Source of the DNA: JAFLCL01 sp964502175
GTDB lineage: Bacteria > Myxococcota_A > Polyangia > Polyangiales > Sandaracinaceae
Assembly: GCA_964502175.1 (NCBI GenBank)
Contig: CAZCVE010000020.1
Coordinates: forward strand, 62,001-126,000
Direction: 5' to 3'
Length of the DNA stretch: 64,000 nucleotides
In this document: in pieces, positions 8,145-15,771 of the stretch
Numbering within the stretch: position 1 is the stretch's first letter
How the letters are laid out: every line of letters begins with the position of its first letter
Notes under the pieces: generated by a model
Databases searched by the model: none
Told to the model about the DNA's origin: nothing
What the model saw: the letters and a program-made list of their open reading frames with translations, nothing else
Program-made: the position numbers and the translations under genes

Positions 8145-9656
8145 TCAGCGCACCGCTTCGAAGTCGCCGGAGAACTCGCTCCCGAGAAGACGTCCGTCCC
8201 ACACGCCGGGGCGAAGCGAGTTCGGGCCCGCGATCGGCGAGGTGCCGCGCAGCGTCATGAAGCCGAAGCCGAGGCGCGCCTCGAGCAGCTCGTTGATCGC
8301 CTCGCGGATGAAGGCCGTCGTCGCGGTCGTGCACACGCTGCGCACGGTGCCTCCGATGCCGGGGTAGTCGATGGAGTCTTCTGCCGCCTCGGCGAGGCCG
8401 GTGCAGAAGCCGTCGGCGATGCTCGCGAGCGCGTCCTCGACGCCGACCCACCGACCGTCGGACACCTCGTACACCACGGTGTCGACGATCCACATGATCA
8501 GGCCGCCGATCGAGATGCCCACGTCGTGGCGCTCGATGTTGAACTGACCGCACGTCGCGGCCGCGTTGAACTCGCCCGGCTCGAAGCGCCAGTCCGCGAT
8601 GTCCGTCACGTCGGCCTCGATCGGCATGGATCGGTACATGAAGCGCACGTGGTTCCACGTGTGCGTGCCGCGGTACGAGTCGGTCACGGCGCCCGGCGTG
8701 AGCACCATGGTCTCGTCGATCTCCCACGTCGCGAGGACGGTGTTCAGATCCGCGATCGCGCGGAACACCGGCGGCGCCCACGGCGGCAGGTAGTCCATCA
8801 CGTACGGGTCCACGATGTCGCAGAGCGCCGACATGATCAGCGAGGGGAGGCCGAAGTCGACGGCGGTGCACGTCGTCTCGCCACCGAGGTAGCGGAAGGG
8901 CGCCTCGACCGCGTCGAGGAAATCACTGAGCCACTCGGGGAGCGCCTCGCGCACGCGCAGCGTCGAGTTCATGTCCCACGTGCCCGTGAGATCGGGGTTC
9001 TCGATGTCGCAGACGGTGCGGCCGCGGCAGCGACCCGCCTCGCACACCATGTCGGACGGACACTCGTCGTCGCCCACGCACGCGTCGCCGCCGGGGCCGG
9101 GCTCGCAGATGCCCATGTCGCTGCACACGAGGCCGATCGGGCAGTCCGTCGTGCTCACGCAGCGGCAGAGACCCTCGACGCACACGAGCGGCGCGGCGCA
9201 CTCGGTGGTGGTCATGCACGGCACGGGGATGCGCGGATCGGGCGTGCAGCGGCCCGCGATGCACACGAAGCCATCGCCGCACTCGTGATCGAACTCGCAG
9301 ACCGCGCCCGAGGGCGAGGGCTGCACACAGACGCCCTCACGACACTCGCCGGGCGCGGGGCACGGGCTGCAGTCGGAGCCGTCGCCGGGCGGGAGATCCG
9401 TCGGCGGCGTCATCATCTCCGGCGGGAACACGCAGCGCGGAACGCCCATGACGGCCGCACACACGGTGCCGCCCGGGCACTCGCCGATGCCCTCACCGCA
9501 CTCCGGGTCCGGCGTGCCGGCATCGATCGTCATGCCGCTGTCGCGCGGTCGACGACGTCCACCGGAGTTGCCTGCGTCACACGCCGTTCCCAGCAGCACG
9601 AGCGCCGCGACGGAGAGCGAGACGACCAATCGGAGCGAAGCGAAGGACGACTGCAT
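8145..9656 (-). CDS. Cys-rich lipoprotein (Dickkopf-like repeats)
   Basis: 503 residues from the ATG at 9656. Signal peptide and lipobox LGTAC (Cys26) indicate an outer-membrane or surface lipoprotein. Residues ~45-220 contain many spaced Cys in repeated units of the form C-x-G-x-C and DxxCPxGxxC, like the small disulfide modules (Dickkopf/EB-like) common in myxobacterial surface proteins. The C-terminal ~280 residues begin with LTGTWDMNSTLR and look like a beta-rich domain with only a few Cys; I recognise no enzymatic motif. The longer frame upstream of 9656 is non-coding and overlaps the tRNA terminator. Confidence 0.75.
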   Translation of the reverse strand: MQSSFASLRLVVSLSVAALVLLGTACDAGNSGGRRRPRDSGMTIDAGTPDPECGEGIGECPGGTVCAAVMGVPRCVFPPEMMTPPTDLPPGDGSDCSPCPAPGECREGVCVQPSPSGAVCEFDHECGDGFVCIAGRCTPDPRIPVPCMTTTECAAPLVCVEGLCRCVSTTDCPIGLVCSDMGICEPGPGGDACVGDDECPSDMVCEAGRCRGRTVCDIENPDLTGTWDMNSTLRVREALPEWLSDFLDAVEAPFRYLGGETTCTAVDFGLPSLIMSALCDIVDPYVMDYLPPWAPPVFRAIADLNTVLATWEIDETMVLTPGAVTDSYRGTHTWNHVRFMYRSMPIEADVTDIADWRFEPGEFNAAATCGQFNIERHDVGISIGGLIMWIVDTVVYEVSDGRWVGVEDALASIADGFCTGLAEAAEDSIDYPGIGGTVRSVCTTATTAFIREAINELLEARLGFGFMTLRGTSPIAGPNSLRPGVWDGRLLGSEFSGDFEAVR

Positions 9657-9773
9657 GCGGGCCTCCAGCAGAGGCCCCGAGGGTAACAGAAGCTCGCGCG
9701 AGGAGGAGATGGGTCCTCGGTCGGCGACGCGGACGGCGACTCGGCCCGCCGCTGCCCCCTTCCCCACAACGGG

Positions 9774-9797
9774 AAACGCCCTCCGAGGAGGGCGTTT
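9774..9797 (-). terminator. intrinsic terminator hairpin for tRNA-Val
   Basis: Inverted repeat of 11 bp (aaacgccctcc / ggagggcgttt) with a two-base centre (about 9 bp with a 4-base loop in practice), starting 4 bases after the tRNA 3' end in its direction of transcription. T residues flank both sides, so it may also stop transcription from the opposite strand. Confidence 0.7.
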
Positions 9798-9800
9798 TGT

Positions 9801-9872
<72 letters not shown>

Positions 9873-9968
9873 GTGAGCGAAGGGCGCGGTTGGTAGCGCT
9901 GGCCGTTCGGAGTGTCAAGCCACTCGACGCGCTGGAACCCCAGCCCTGACGCGCTGTCGGTGCCTGCG

Positions 9969-10682
9969 ATGAGCGCGTACCGCAGCACCGACGAGGACCG
10001 TGAGGCACGGCGTGATCGCTTCGCGCGCAGGCTGGCCACCGTCCGCGCGGAGCGGGCGCGCGTCGACGACGGGGACCTGATGGACACGGAGCGCACGCTG
10101 CTCCGCGAGATCGCAGCCCTCGATGTGCCCCAGCCCAAGACGCGCCTACGGCTTCTCGATCACGTGTTCTCGATCGAGACGCCATGCCGCGAGGACTGGA
10201 ACGCGATGGTCGGTGGGGCGCACGCGCGTCGGTGCAGCGCGTGCGATCGCGACGTGTTCGATCTGTCGGAGCTCACGGCCGCGGAGATCGACACGCTCCT
10301 CGCGTCGCGCGGCGCACCTCCGTGCGTGCGCATGCGCCGACGCGGCGACGGTACGCTCGTCACGAAGGACGCCTGCCCCCCGCAGCCCTCGCGCGTGACC
10401 GCAGGTGTTGCCCTGGGCGTGGCGTCGGCGGTCGTCGCGGCAGGCACCCTCCTCGCGGTGAACGAAGCGATCTCGCATCGCGAGCGGCCGGCACAGATCC
10501 CCGTCACGCAGTACGCGCCGCACGACACCTCGATGGTCATGGGCGGCCTCGTCGAGATCCCCGACGAGCGCCCGCCCGAGCCGCGCCCACCGTGGGAGCG
10601 CCCGGACGTGGTCGAACACGGCTTCGAGTCCGTCGCCCACTTCACCCACATCGATCACGACGACGCCCCAGCAGAGCGCTGA
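9969..10682 (+). CDS. hypothetical protein with CxxC motif and single membrane segment
   Basis: 237 residues from the ATG at 9969. The N-terminal third is charged and helical. A central module has the pattern CxEDWNAM...HARRCSACDRDVFDLSELT...CVRMRRRGDGT. This pattern recurs in many myxobacterial proteins and looks like a small treble-clef-type metal-binding fold (CxxC plus further Cys); the function is not known. A hydrophobic segment (about residues 138-160) is followed by a Pro-rich exported-looking tail. It stands alone between tRNA-Val and the inverted-repeat element. Confidence 0.7.
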   Translation: MSAYRSTDEDREARRDRFARRLATVRAERARVDDGDLMDTERTLLREIAALDVPQPKTRLRLLDHVFSIETPCREDWNAMVGGAHARRCSACDRDVFDLSELTAAEIDTLLASRGAPPCVRMRRRGDGTLVTKDACPPQPSRVTAGVALGVASAVVAAGTLLAVNEAISHRERPAQIPVTQYAPHDTSMVMGGLVEIPDERPPEPRPPWERPDVVEHGFESVAHFTHIDHDDAPAER

Positions 10683-10690
10683 CAATTCCG

Positions 10691-10805
10691 GGACGGTCCT
10701 GCTTAATTGCATTCCCGGAATGCGCGGACCAAGAATCCCAATCACTTCGCCCGACGACCAGCCCAACTCAGGGGCGTCGGGAATGCAACTAAGCAGGACC
10801 GTCCC
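10691..10805. mobile_element. REP/MITE-like inverted-repeat element
   Basis: Two 28-base arms, 10691-10718 and 10778-10805, are inverted copies with one mismatch (27/28). The match extends outward through a shared AATT on both sides after two unmatched bases. The left arm ends in a small near-palindrome (gcattcc-c-ggaatgc, 10710-10724). The 59-base centre has no coding capacity. The local sequence is AT-richer than the surroundings. This architecture fits a REPIN/MITE mobilised in trans, for example by a Y1 (RAYT) transposase; no transposase is in the window. Confidence 0.6.
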
Positions 10806-10849
10806 CCAATTTTGTACGGCGCGGCGAATCGCCTGCGTTCAGCGGCCGA

Positions 10850-12121
10850 TCAGAAGCTCGCGTCGAGCTGGAGGCGGATCAGGTGCTCGCCGGGGCCGAA
10901 CGTGGCGCCGTTCGTCGTGTTGGGGAACCAGTGGGCCCAGTCGAGCTGCACCTTGAGCGCGTGGCTGTTGAAGTAGAGGTTCAGGCCCGCGCCGACGCCG
11001 CGGCCTCGCGTCTGCACCGTCGTGATCAGGCGCGGGTCGGTCGAGCCGATCGCCTCGAGCTGCTCGTAGCGGCCCCACACCTCGAGCTGCGCGAGGTCGA
11101 GCACGGGGCCGAAGTTGTAGGACGTCTGCGCGAGGAGGCCCCAGCCGTCTCGCGACCAGACGGTCTCGTCCATCATCGTCATCGCGTTCGCGCGCGTGAT
11201 CGAGCGCGCGCTCGTGGCCTGTCGGTACACGACCTCGCCGAGGAAGTAGAAGCCGCCGTACTTGAGGACGAGATCGCCCGCGGCGTGCAGATAGTCGAAC
11301 GTGCCGAACCCGTAGGGGGTACCCGTGGTGCTGTTGGGGCGATCGGTCGATTGGTTGTAGGCGATGCCGCCGCCGATCATCAGGCGCGTCGTCGGCTGGC
11401 GAGTGAGGTCACCCTCTTGGTCGTCGTCGAACGTGCCGAACGGACGCACGAAGATGCGCGCCACGTAGAGGAAGCCGAGCGGGTGCGCGCCGAAGCGGTT
11501 GCGGCCGTCGCCCGCAAAGAGGCCGACGTGGTAGCCGAAGCGTCCGCCCTCGCCGAAGAGATCCTGCGACTGGATCACCACGCCGACGTCGCGATCGAGG
11601 GTGAGCTCGCGGACGAGCTGCGCACGGTCGACGCTCTGGAGCGCGAACTCGCGGATCGTACGCGCCCGATCGAAGGGCACGAAGAACTGACCGACGCGCA
11701 CGTTCGCGTCGCGGAGGTGGGTGAGCTCGACGTACGCGTCGAAGATCGGGCTCGCGTTGCCTGCCTCGAAGTCGTTCGCGCCGAGGGCGAGCTGGACGCC
11801 GTAGCGGATGTTCGGATCGATCACGTTGCCGCGGAGCCAGAGCCGCAGCGTTCGGATCTGCGTCTCGTTCGTCGGACCCGGCGTCGCGGTCATCGAATCC
11901 GCGTCGTCGCCGCTCACGCCGAACGTGGTGCGGATCTGCACGCGTGACTGGACGTTCGTCGAGAACACGTCGCCCGCGCGGATCGTGAAGCCACGGCCGA
12001 GCTCGTAGCTCGCGCTCGCTTCACCAGTCGTCGCACGCGGCGCCGAGGGCGCTTGGGCCCGGACGGCGCCTGGGACCACGAGGAGGATCGACGGAATCAG
12101 CCAACACCAGAGACGGGACAT
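10850..12121 (-). CDS. phosphate-selective (OprO/OprP-type) porin
   Basis: 423 residues from the ATG at 12121 with a cleavable signal peptide ending AVRAQA. The mature protein alternates in short beta-strands throughout. It contains elements typical of the Porin_O_P family: the RLWLRGNV strand, VRVGQFFVPFDR, and a terminal strand ending in Phe (LIRLQLDASF), as needed for outer-membrane assembly. It should form an anion or substrate-specific trimeric porin. No pho-type regulatory site is obvious upstream, and the substrate is unknown. Confidence 0.8.
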   Translation of the reverse strand: MSRLWCWLIPSILLVVPGAVRAQAPSAPRATTGEASASYELGRGFTIRAGDVFSTNVQSRVQIRTTFGVSGDDADSMTATPGPTNETQIRTLRLWLRGNVIDPNIRYGVQLALGANDFEAGNASPIFDAYVELTHLRDANVRVGQFFVPFDRARTIREFALQSVDRAQLVRELTLDRDVGVVIQSQDLFGEGGRFGYHVGLFAGDGRNRFGAHPLGFLYVARIFVRPFGTFDDDQEGDLTRQPTTRLMIGGGIAYNQSTDRPNSTTGTPYGFGTFDYLHAAGDLVLKYGGFYFLGEVVYRQATSARSITRANAMTMMDETVWSRDGWGLLAQTSYNFGPVLDLAQLEVWGRYEQLEAIGSTDPRLITTVQTRGRGVGAGLNLYFNSHALKVQLDWAHWFPNTTNGATFGPGEHLIRLQLDASF

Positions 12122-12470
12122 GGCCCGAGCTCGAGCAGACCGCGTGCCCTCACGAGGACGCGCACCTTTACCGCACCCTGTCACCGACCCGTCGCATTCC
12201 ACGGCTGATCCCGTCACATCACACGGGAGTTTCCGTGTCTTTCCACGGATTCGACGCTCCTCTCCATCCACCCCAGCGCGCCGCGCCGCGCGCATCGACA
12301 CGCGGCCGACGAGGATCCCCGCATGTGGGGTGCGGCATGTCGGCCGTCGTCGGCACCCTCGTTGCTCCTGCCTCCGGGCCGGTGTGCGCACGAGCGAGCG
12401 CGCCGACGTCTCGCTGACGTACGGTCTACGGAGGCCCGTCACACGCACCCGAGCCACGGAGACTGAGACC
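12122..12470. other. 349-base intergenic region between porin and TauD/BBOX-like gene
   Basis: Divergent promoter region with no gene. It contains an inverted repeat ACACGG-N6-CCGTGT at 12221-12238, flanked by two further copies of the half-site CCACGG, which could be a regulator-binding site. A stem-forming stretch (CCCC-gcatgt-GGGG nested in CCGACGA/TCGTCGG) lies in the leader of the plus-strand gene. No known riboswitch was recognised. Confidence 0.35.
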
Positions 12471-13586
12471 ATGAGCCTTGATCTCGGCAGCATCGCCCCC
12501 GAGCAGACGCCATCGGACACCACCACGGGTGCCGTCGCGGAGCCGCGCGCCGAGCACGTCCGCCTCGTCGTGCGCGAGGGCTCGCCGGCCCTGCTCTTCC
12601 ACTGGTTCTGGCTGAGGCACAACGCGCTCGAGGCCGTGCATGCGACGACGCGTGAGCGGGTGCTCGATCCGCGCAACGTGTCGCTCGACGTCCGACCGCA
12701 GCGCGTGAGCGTCGTCGACCAGACGCTCGTGATCGAGTGGGCCGATGGGACGAGCCGCTTCCCGATCTCATGGCTGGAAGAGCACGCGTATGCGCGGGAG
12801 ACGACCCCGCTCACTCCGCCCTCGCACCACGTCTCCGCGATCACGCTGCGCACGGCCGACTTCGGCGGGGATCTGACGAAGCTCGCGCAAGCGTCGCTCG
12901 CGCGCGTGCGTCGCGACCGGGCCGTGGTGGCGCGCGGCGCGGGCATCGACACCGAGGCGCTGATCGACGCGCTCGCGGCGCGCGGCCTCTCCGTCCGCAC
13001 GACGCACTTCGGTCGCATCGAGGATCTGCGCACCGACAACACCACGAACACGAACACCGATCAGCTCGGCTACACCGACGCGACGATCGATCTCCACACC
13101 GACCAGCCGTTCCTCGAAGACCCGCCGCGCTACCAGCTGCTCCATGCGATCCAGCGCGCGGACCGGGGCGGAGAGAACCTCATCGTCGACGCGAGCGCAG
13201 CGGCTCGCTACCTCCGCGCCGTCGACGCCGACGCCTACGCGCTGCTCACCACGATCCCCGTGACGTTCCACCGCAAGCAGAAGGACTTCGAGAGGGTCCT
13301 CCGCTCACCGCTCCTCCGCGTCGACGCGCGAGGCGAGCTCCTCCAGATCCGCCACAGCTACTTCACGTTCGCGCCCTTCCGCGAGGCGTTCGATCAGATG
13401 GAGCGCTTCTACCGCGCGTACCAGCGCTTCGCGCGCATCGTCCACGAGCCCCAGCACCAGTGGCGCTTCTTGCTCGAGCCCGGCGACTTCGTCCTCTACG
13501 ACAACCACGTCGCGCTCCATGCGCGCACGGGCTTCGAGGGCCCGCGGTGGGTGCGCGGTGTCTACTTCGATGAGGTGTCGCCGTGA
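12471..13586 (+). CDS. TauD/gamma-butyrobetaine-hydroxylase-like 2-oxoglutarate dioxygenase
   Basis: 371 residues from the ATG at 12471. The N-terminal ~100 residues match the DUF971-like domain that precedes the catalytic domain in gamma-butyrobetaine and trimethyllysine hydroxylases, but lack the zinc-binding Cys. The catalytic jelly roll carries the HxD of the Fe(II) triad (His209-Thr-Asp211 in LHTDQPF) and the distal His in VALHARTGF (His350), with a following Arg for 2-oxoglutarate. It should hydroxylate an amino-acid-like or betaine-like substrate. Its neighbours (cysteine dioxygenase fusion, PLP enzyme) suggest an amino-acid context, but they are on other transcripts. Confidence 0.8.
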   Translation: MSLDLGSIAPEQTPSDTTTGAVAEPRAEHVRLVVREGSPALLFHWFWLRHNALEAVHATTRERVLDPRNVSLDVRPQRVSVVDQTLVIEWADGTSRFPISWLEEHAYARETTPLTPPSHHVSAITLRTADFGGDLTKLAQASLARVRRDRAVVARGAGIDTEALIDALAARGLSVRTTHFGRIEDLRTDNTTNTNTDQLGYTDATIDLHTDQPFLEDPPRYQLLHAIQRADRGGENLIVDASAAARYLRAVDADAYALLTTIPVTFHRKQKDFERVLRSPLLRVDARGELLQIRHSYFTFAPFREAFDQMERFYRAYQRFARIVHEPQHQWRFLLEPGDFVLYDNHVALHARTGFEGPRWVRGVYFDEVSP

Positions 13587-13622
13587 CCGAACGAGCCGAT
13601 CGCGCGAGCGGAACGTGAGCCG

Positions 13623-15560
13623 TCACAGCGCGACGTCGCGGCGGATGCGATCGATCACGACCTGCGCCGTGCGCTCGGCTTGCGCGCGCAGCTCGGGGAC
13701 GGCGGTCGACTCCCACAGCTCGGGCTTGCGGAGCGTGCCGATCACGAGGAGGTCGTAGTTCTCTCGGCCCTGCACCGAGGCACGTCCGTCGCGACCCGTC
13801 AGCACGCCGAGGCCCAGCGGGTCGAGCTCGAGGTGGCCACCGTCCACGAGAGACTTCACGACCGGCATGAGGTTCGGACCGGTCCCGGGACCCGTGCAGT
13901 TGACGACCCACTCCGCGCGAACGGTGCGCGTGGTGCGCGCGCCGCGCTCGCAGATCTCCACGGTCACGCCCTCGGTGTCTGCGTCGGCGCGCCGCACGCG
14001 TCCCGCGATCGATCGGAACGTGTCCGACTCGGTCGCTTCATCGACCACCCGACCGATCTCGGGCGCCAGTCGATGTCGACGCACCTCCCAGAACGGTCGC
14101 GCGTGGCGCACGAAGCGCGACGCCTCTTTCTCGGAGAACGACCTCCAGACCCGTGAGGTGTGAGGACGCATGCCGTCGATGACGGGCCGCCAGTCTTCCG
14201 CCGCGCGCGCGGCCTTGCGAAGCGCTCGGATCAACGCGCGAACGGACGGCCCTCCGCTCGTCGCGAGCAGAGGTTCGAGCCACGGGCTCGGATCGATCGG
14301 CGCGCGGCGGTTGTTCGCGTGGCGCTCGGGCGCGAGGCCGCGCCGGGACACCGCGATGACCGGCGCCGTCCGTTGCTGCCGCGTGACCGAGAGGAGGACG
14401 TCGACCGCCGTGAGGCCCGAGCCGAGCACGAGCACGGTCTCGTCGGGACGGATCGCGGTGAGCGCGAGCGACGACCACGGATCTTCGACGTAGCGCGCGC
14501 GCGGCCCGCTCCAGACGCGCGCGAGCGGATCGTCGGGCTGTCGATGACCCGTCGCGAGCACCACGACGTCCGCATCCAGCGTGCCGCCCGAGACCTCGAG
14601 GCGGTAGCGACCTCCACGCGTGCGCGTGATCGCAGCGACCTCGTCGCGTCGCACCTCGGCGCTCACCACGTCGCTGGCGCGCGACGCGCACTCGAGGAAG
14701 CGCGATCGCACGTACTCCGCGAAGAGCTTGCGCGGCAGGAACGACGACGCCTCGACGCGCGGATCGCGCGCACGCGCCCAGTCGTAGAAGTCCGCCGGGC
14801 GATCGGGGAACGCGCTCATGTTCCCCGCGGGCACGTTGAGGAGGTGGCGTGACTCGGCCGTGCGGTAGGCGGGCCCTTCCGCGAACGACGCTTGGCGATC
14901 GATCAACACGAGGTGGAGAGGCAGCCGCTGCATGCTCGCGCGAGCGAGGAGCTGCGTGGCGACCATCGTGCCGGAGAAGCCACCGCCCACGATCGCGACG
15001 GTCGGCGAGCTGGCCGGACGCGAGCGCGTGAAGACGGAGGCGAGCGCAGAGCCATCGGGCCGCGGCGCATAGCGTCGGAGCTCGGGCAGCGGCGGCGCGT
15101 AGACGTGCAGCGTGACGAGCGTCTCTTTGGCACCGGGCGGATTGCGGAGGCCGTGGATGTGCTCGCTCGTGTCCGCGATCACCTCGGTCTCGCTCGCCTC
15201 CCCGTCGGCGCTCATGTCCACGAGACCGTCGGTCGCTGGCGTGAAGCGCGTCTCTTCGAGCCGACCGCTGACGACGCGGAGCGCGCAGAGAGACTTGGCG
15301 TGATCGTGCGGCACCGATCCTTGCCCCGGCTTCCACGTCATCACGAGCATCTCGAACGCGTCGGTGCGCGCGATGCGACGGCGCGTGTAGGCGTGCGGGC
15401 TCGCGTCGACGAAGCCGGCGACGTCGGCGAGCTCGATGTCACAGCTCGCGAGGATCGAGATCGCGTCGCGTCGCGTGACGGTGGGGCCGAGCGCGACGAA
15501 GCGCGCGAGCACGTCGGCCAGTCGAGGGGTGAGCGGAGACGGGATCGTATCGCCGAGCAT
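13623..15560 (-). CDS. fusion of cysteine dioxygenase and FAD/NAD(P)-binding protein
   Basis: 645 residues from the ATG at 15560. Residues ~50-165 are a type I cysteine dioxygenase cupin. It has YTR (the Arg that binds cysteine carboxylate in true CDOs), the metal ligands in PHDH (His85, His87) and the downstream His in HIHGLRN. Cys92 (SLCALRVVSG) and Tyr154 (LHVYAPP) lie at the positions of the Cys-Tyr cofactor of animal CDO. Residues ~187-645 are an FAD/NAD(P)-binding protein of the YdhS/HpaO type (COG4529), with GGGFSG near 192-197 and a second dinucleotide site VLVLGSGLTAVD. CDO would oxidise cysteine to cysteine sulfinate; the role of the flavin half is unknown. Confidence 0.85.
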   Translation of the reverse strand: MLGDTIPSPLTPRLADVLARFVALGPTVTRRDAISILASCDIELADVAGFVDASPHAYTRRRIARTDAFEMLVMTWKPGQGSVPHDHAKSLCALRVVSGRLEETRFTPATDGLVDMSADGEASETEVIADTSEHIHGLRNPPGAKETLVTLHVYAPPLPELRRYAPRPDGSALASVFTRSRPASSPTVAIVGGGFSGTMVATQLLARASMQRLPLHLVLIDRQASFAEGPAYRTAESRHLLNVPAGNMSAFPDRPADFYDWARARDPRVEASSFLPRKLFAEYVRSRFLECASRASDVVSAEVRRDEVAAITRTRGGRYRLEVSGGTLDADVVVLATGHRQPDDPLARVWSGPRARYVEDPWSSLALTAIRPDETVLVLGSGLTAVDVLLSVTRQQRTAPVIAVSRRGLAPERHANNRRAPIDPSPWLEPLLATSGGPSVRALIRALRKAARAAEDWRPVIDGMRPHTSRVWRSFSEKEASRFVRHARPFWEVRRHRLAPEIGRVVDEATESDTFRSIAGRVRRADADTEGVTVEICERGARTTRTVRAEWVVNCTGPGTGPNLMPVVKSLVDGGHLELDPLGLGVLTGRDGRASVQGRENYDLLVIGTLRKPELWESTAVPELRAQAERTAQVVIDRIRRDVAL

Positions 15561-15771
15561 GACGCCTACTTTGCACGAGCCGTTCCCCCCTTGCGTAGGG
15601 GGATCGGCCCTCCGGCCAGGACATCGCATGGCCAAGCCGTGAAGCGCGCTGGGATTCATCCGGACCCGCGCCGAATCCACGGATCCGCTGCGAATCGTGG
15701 CTCAGTCTTTCGCAGTCCTGGTGCTGGCCGGCGGACGTCGAGGTCGCGCGTTCCCGATATGCTCCCGCGCG

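Noticed and set aside
12122..12470. Riboswitch in the leader of the TauD/BBOX-like gene
   Set aside because: Stem-forming sequence exists, but no known riboswitch core was recognised.
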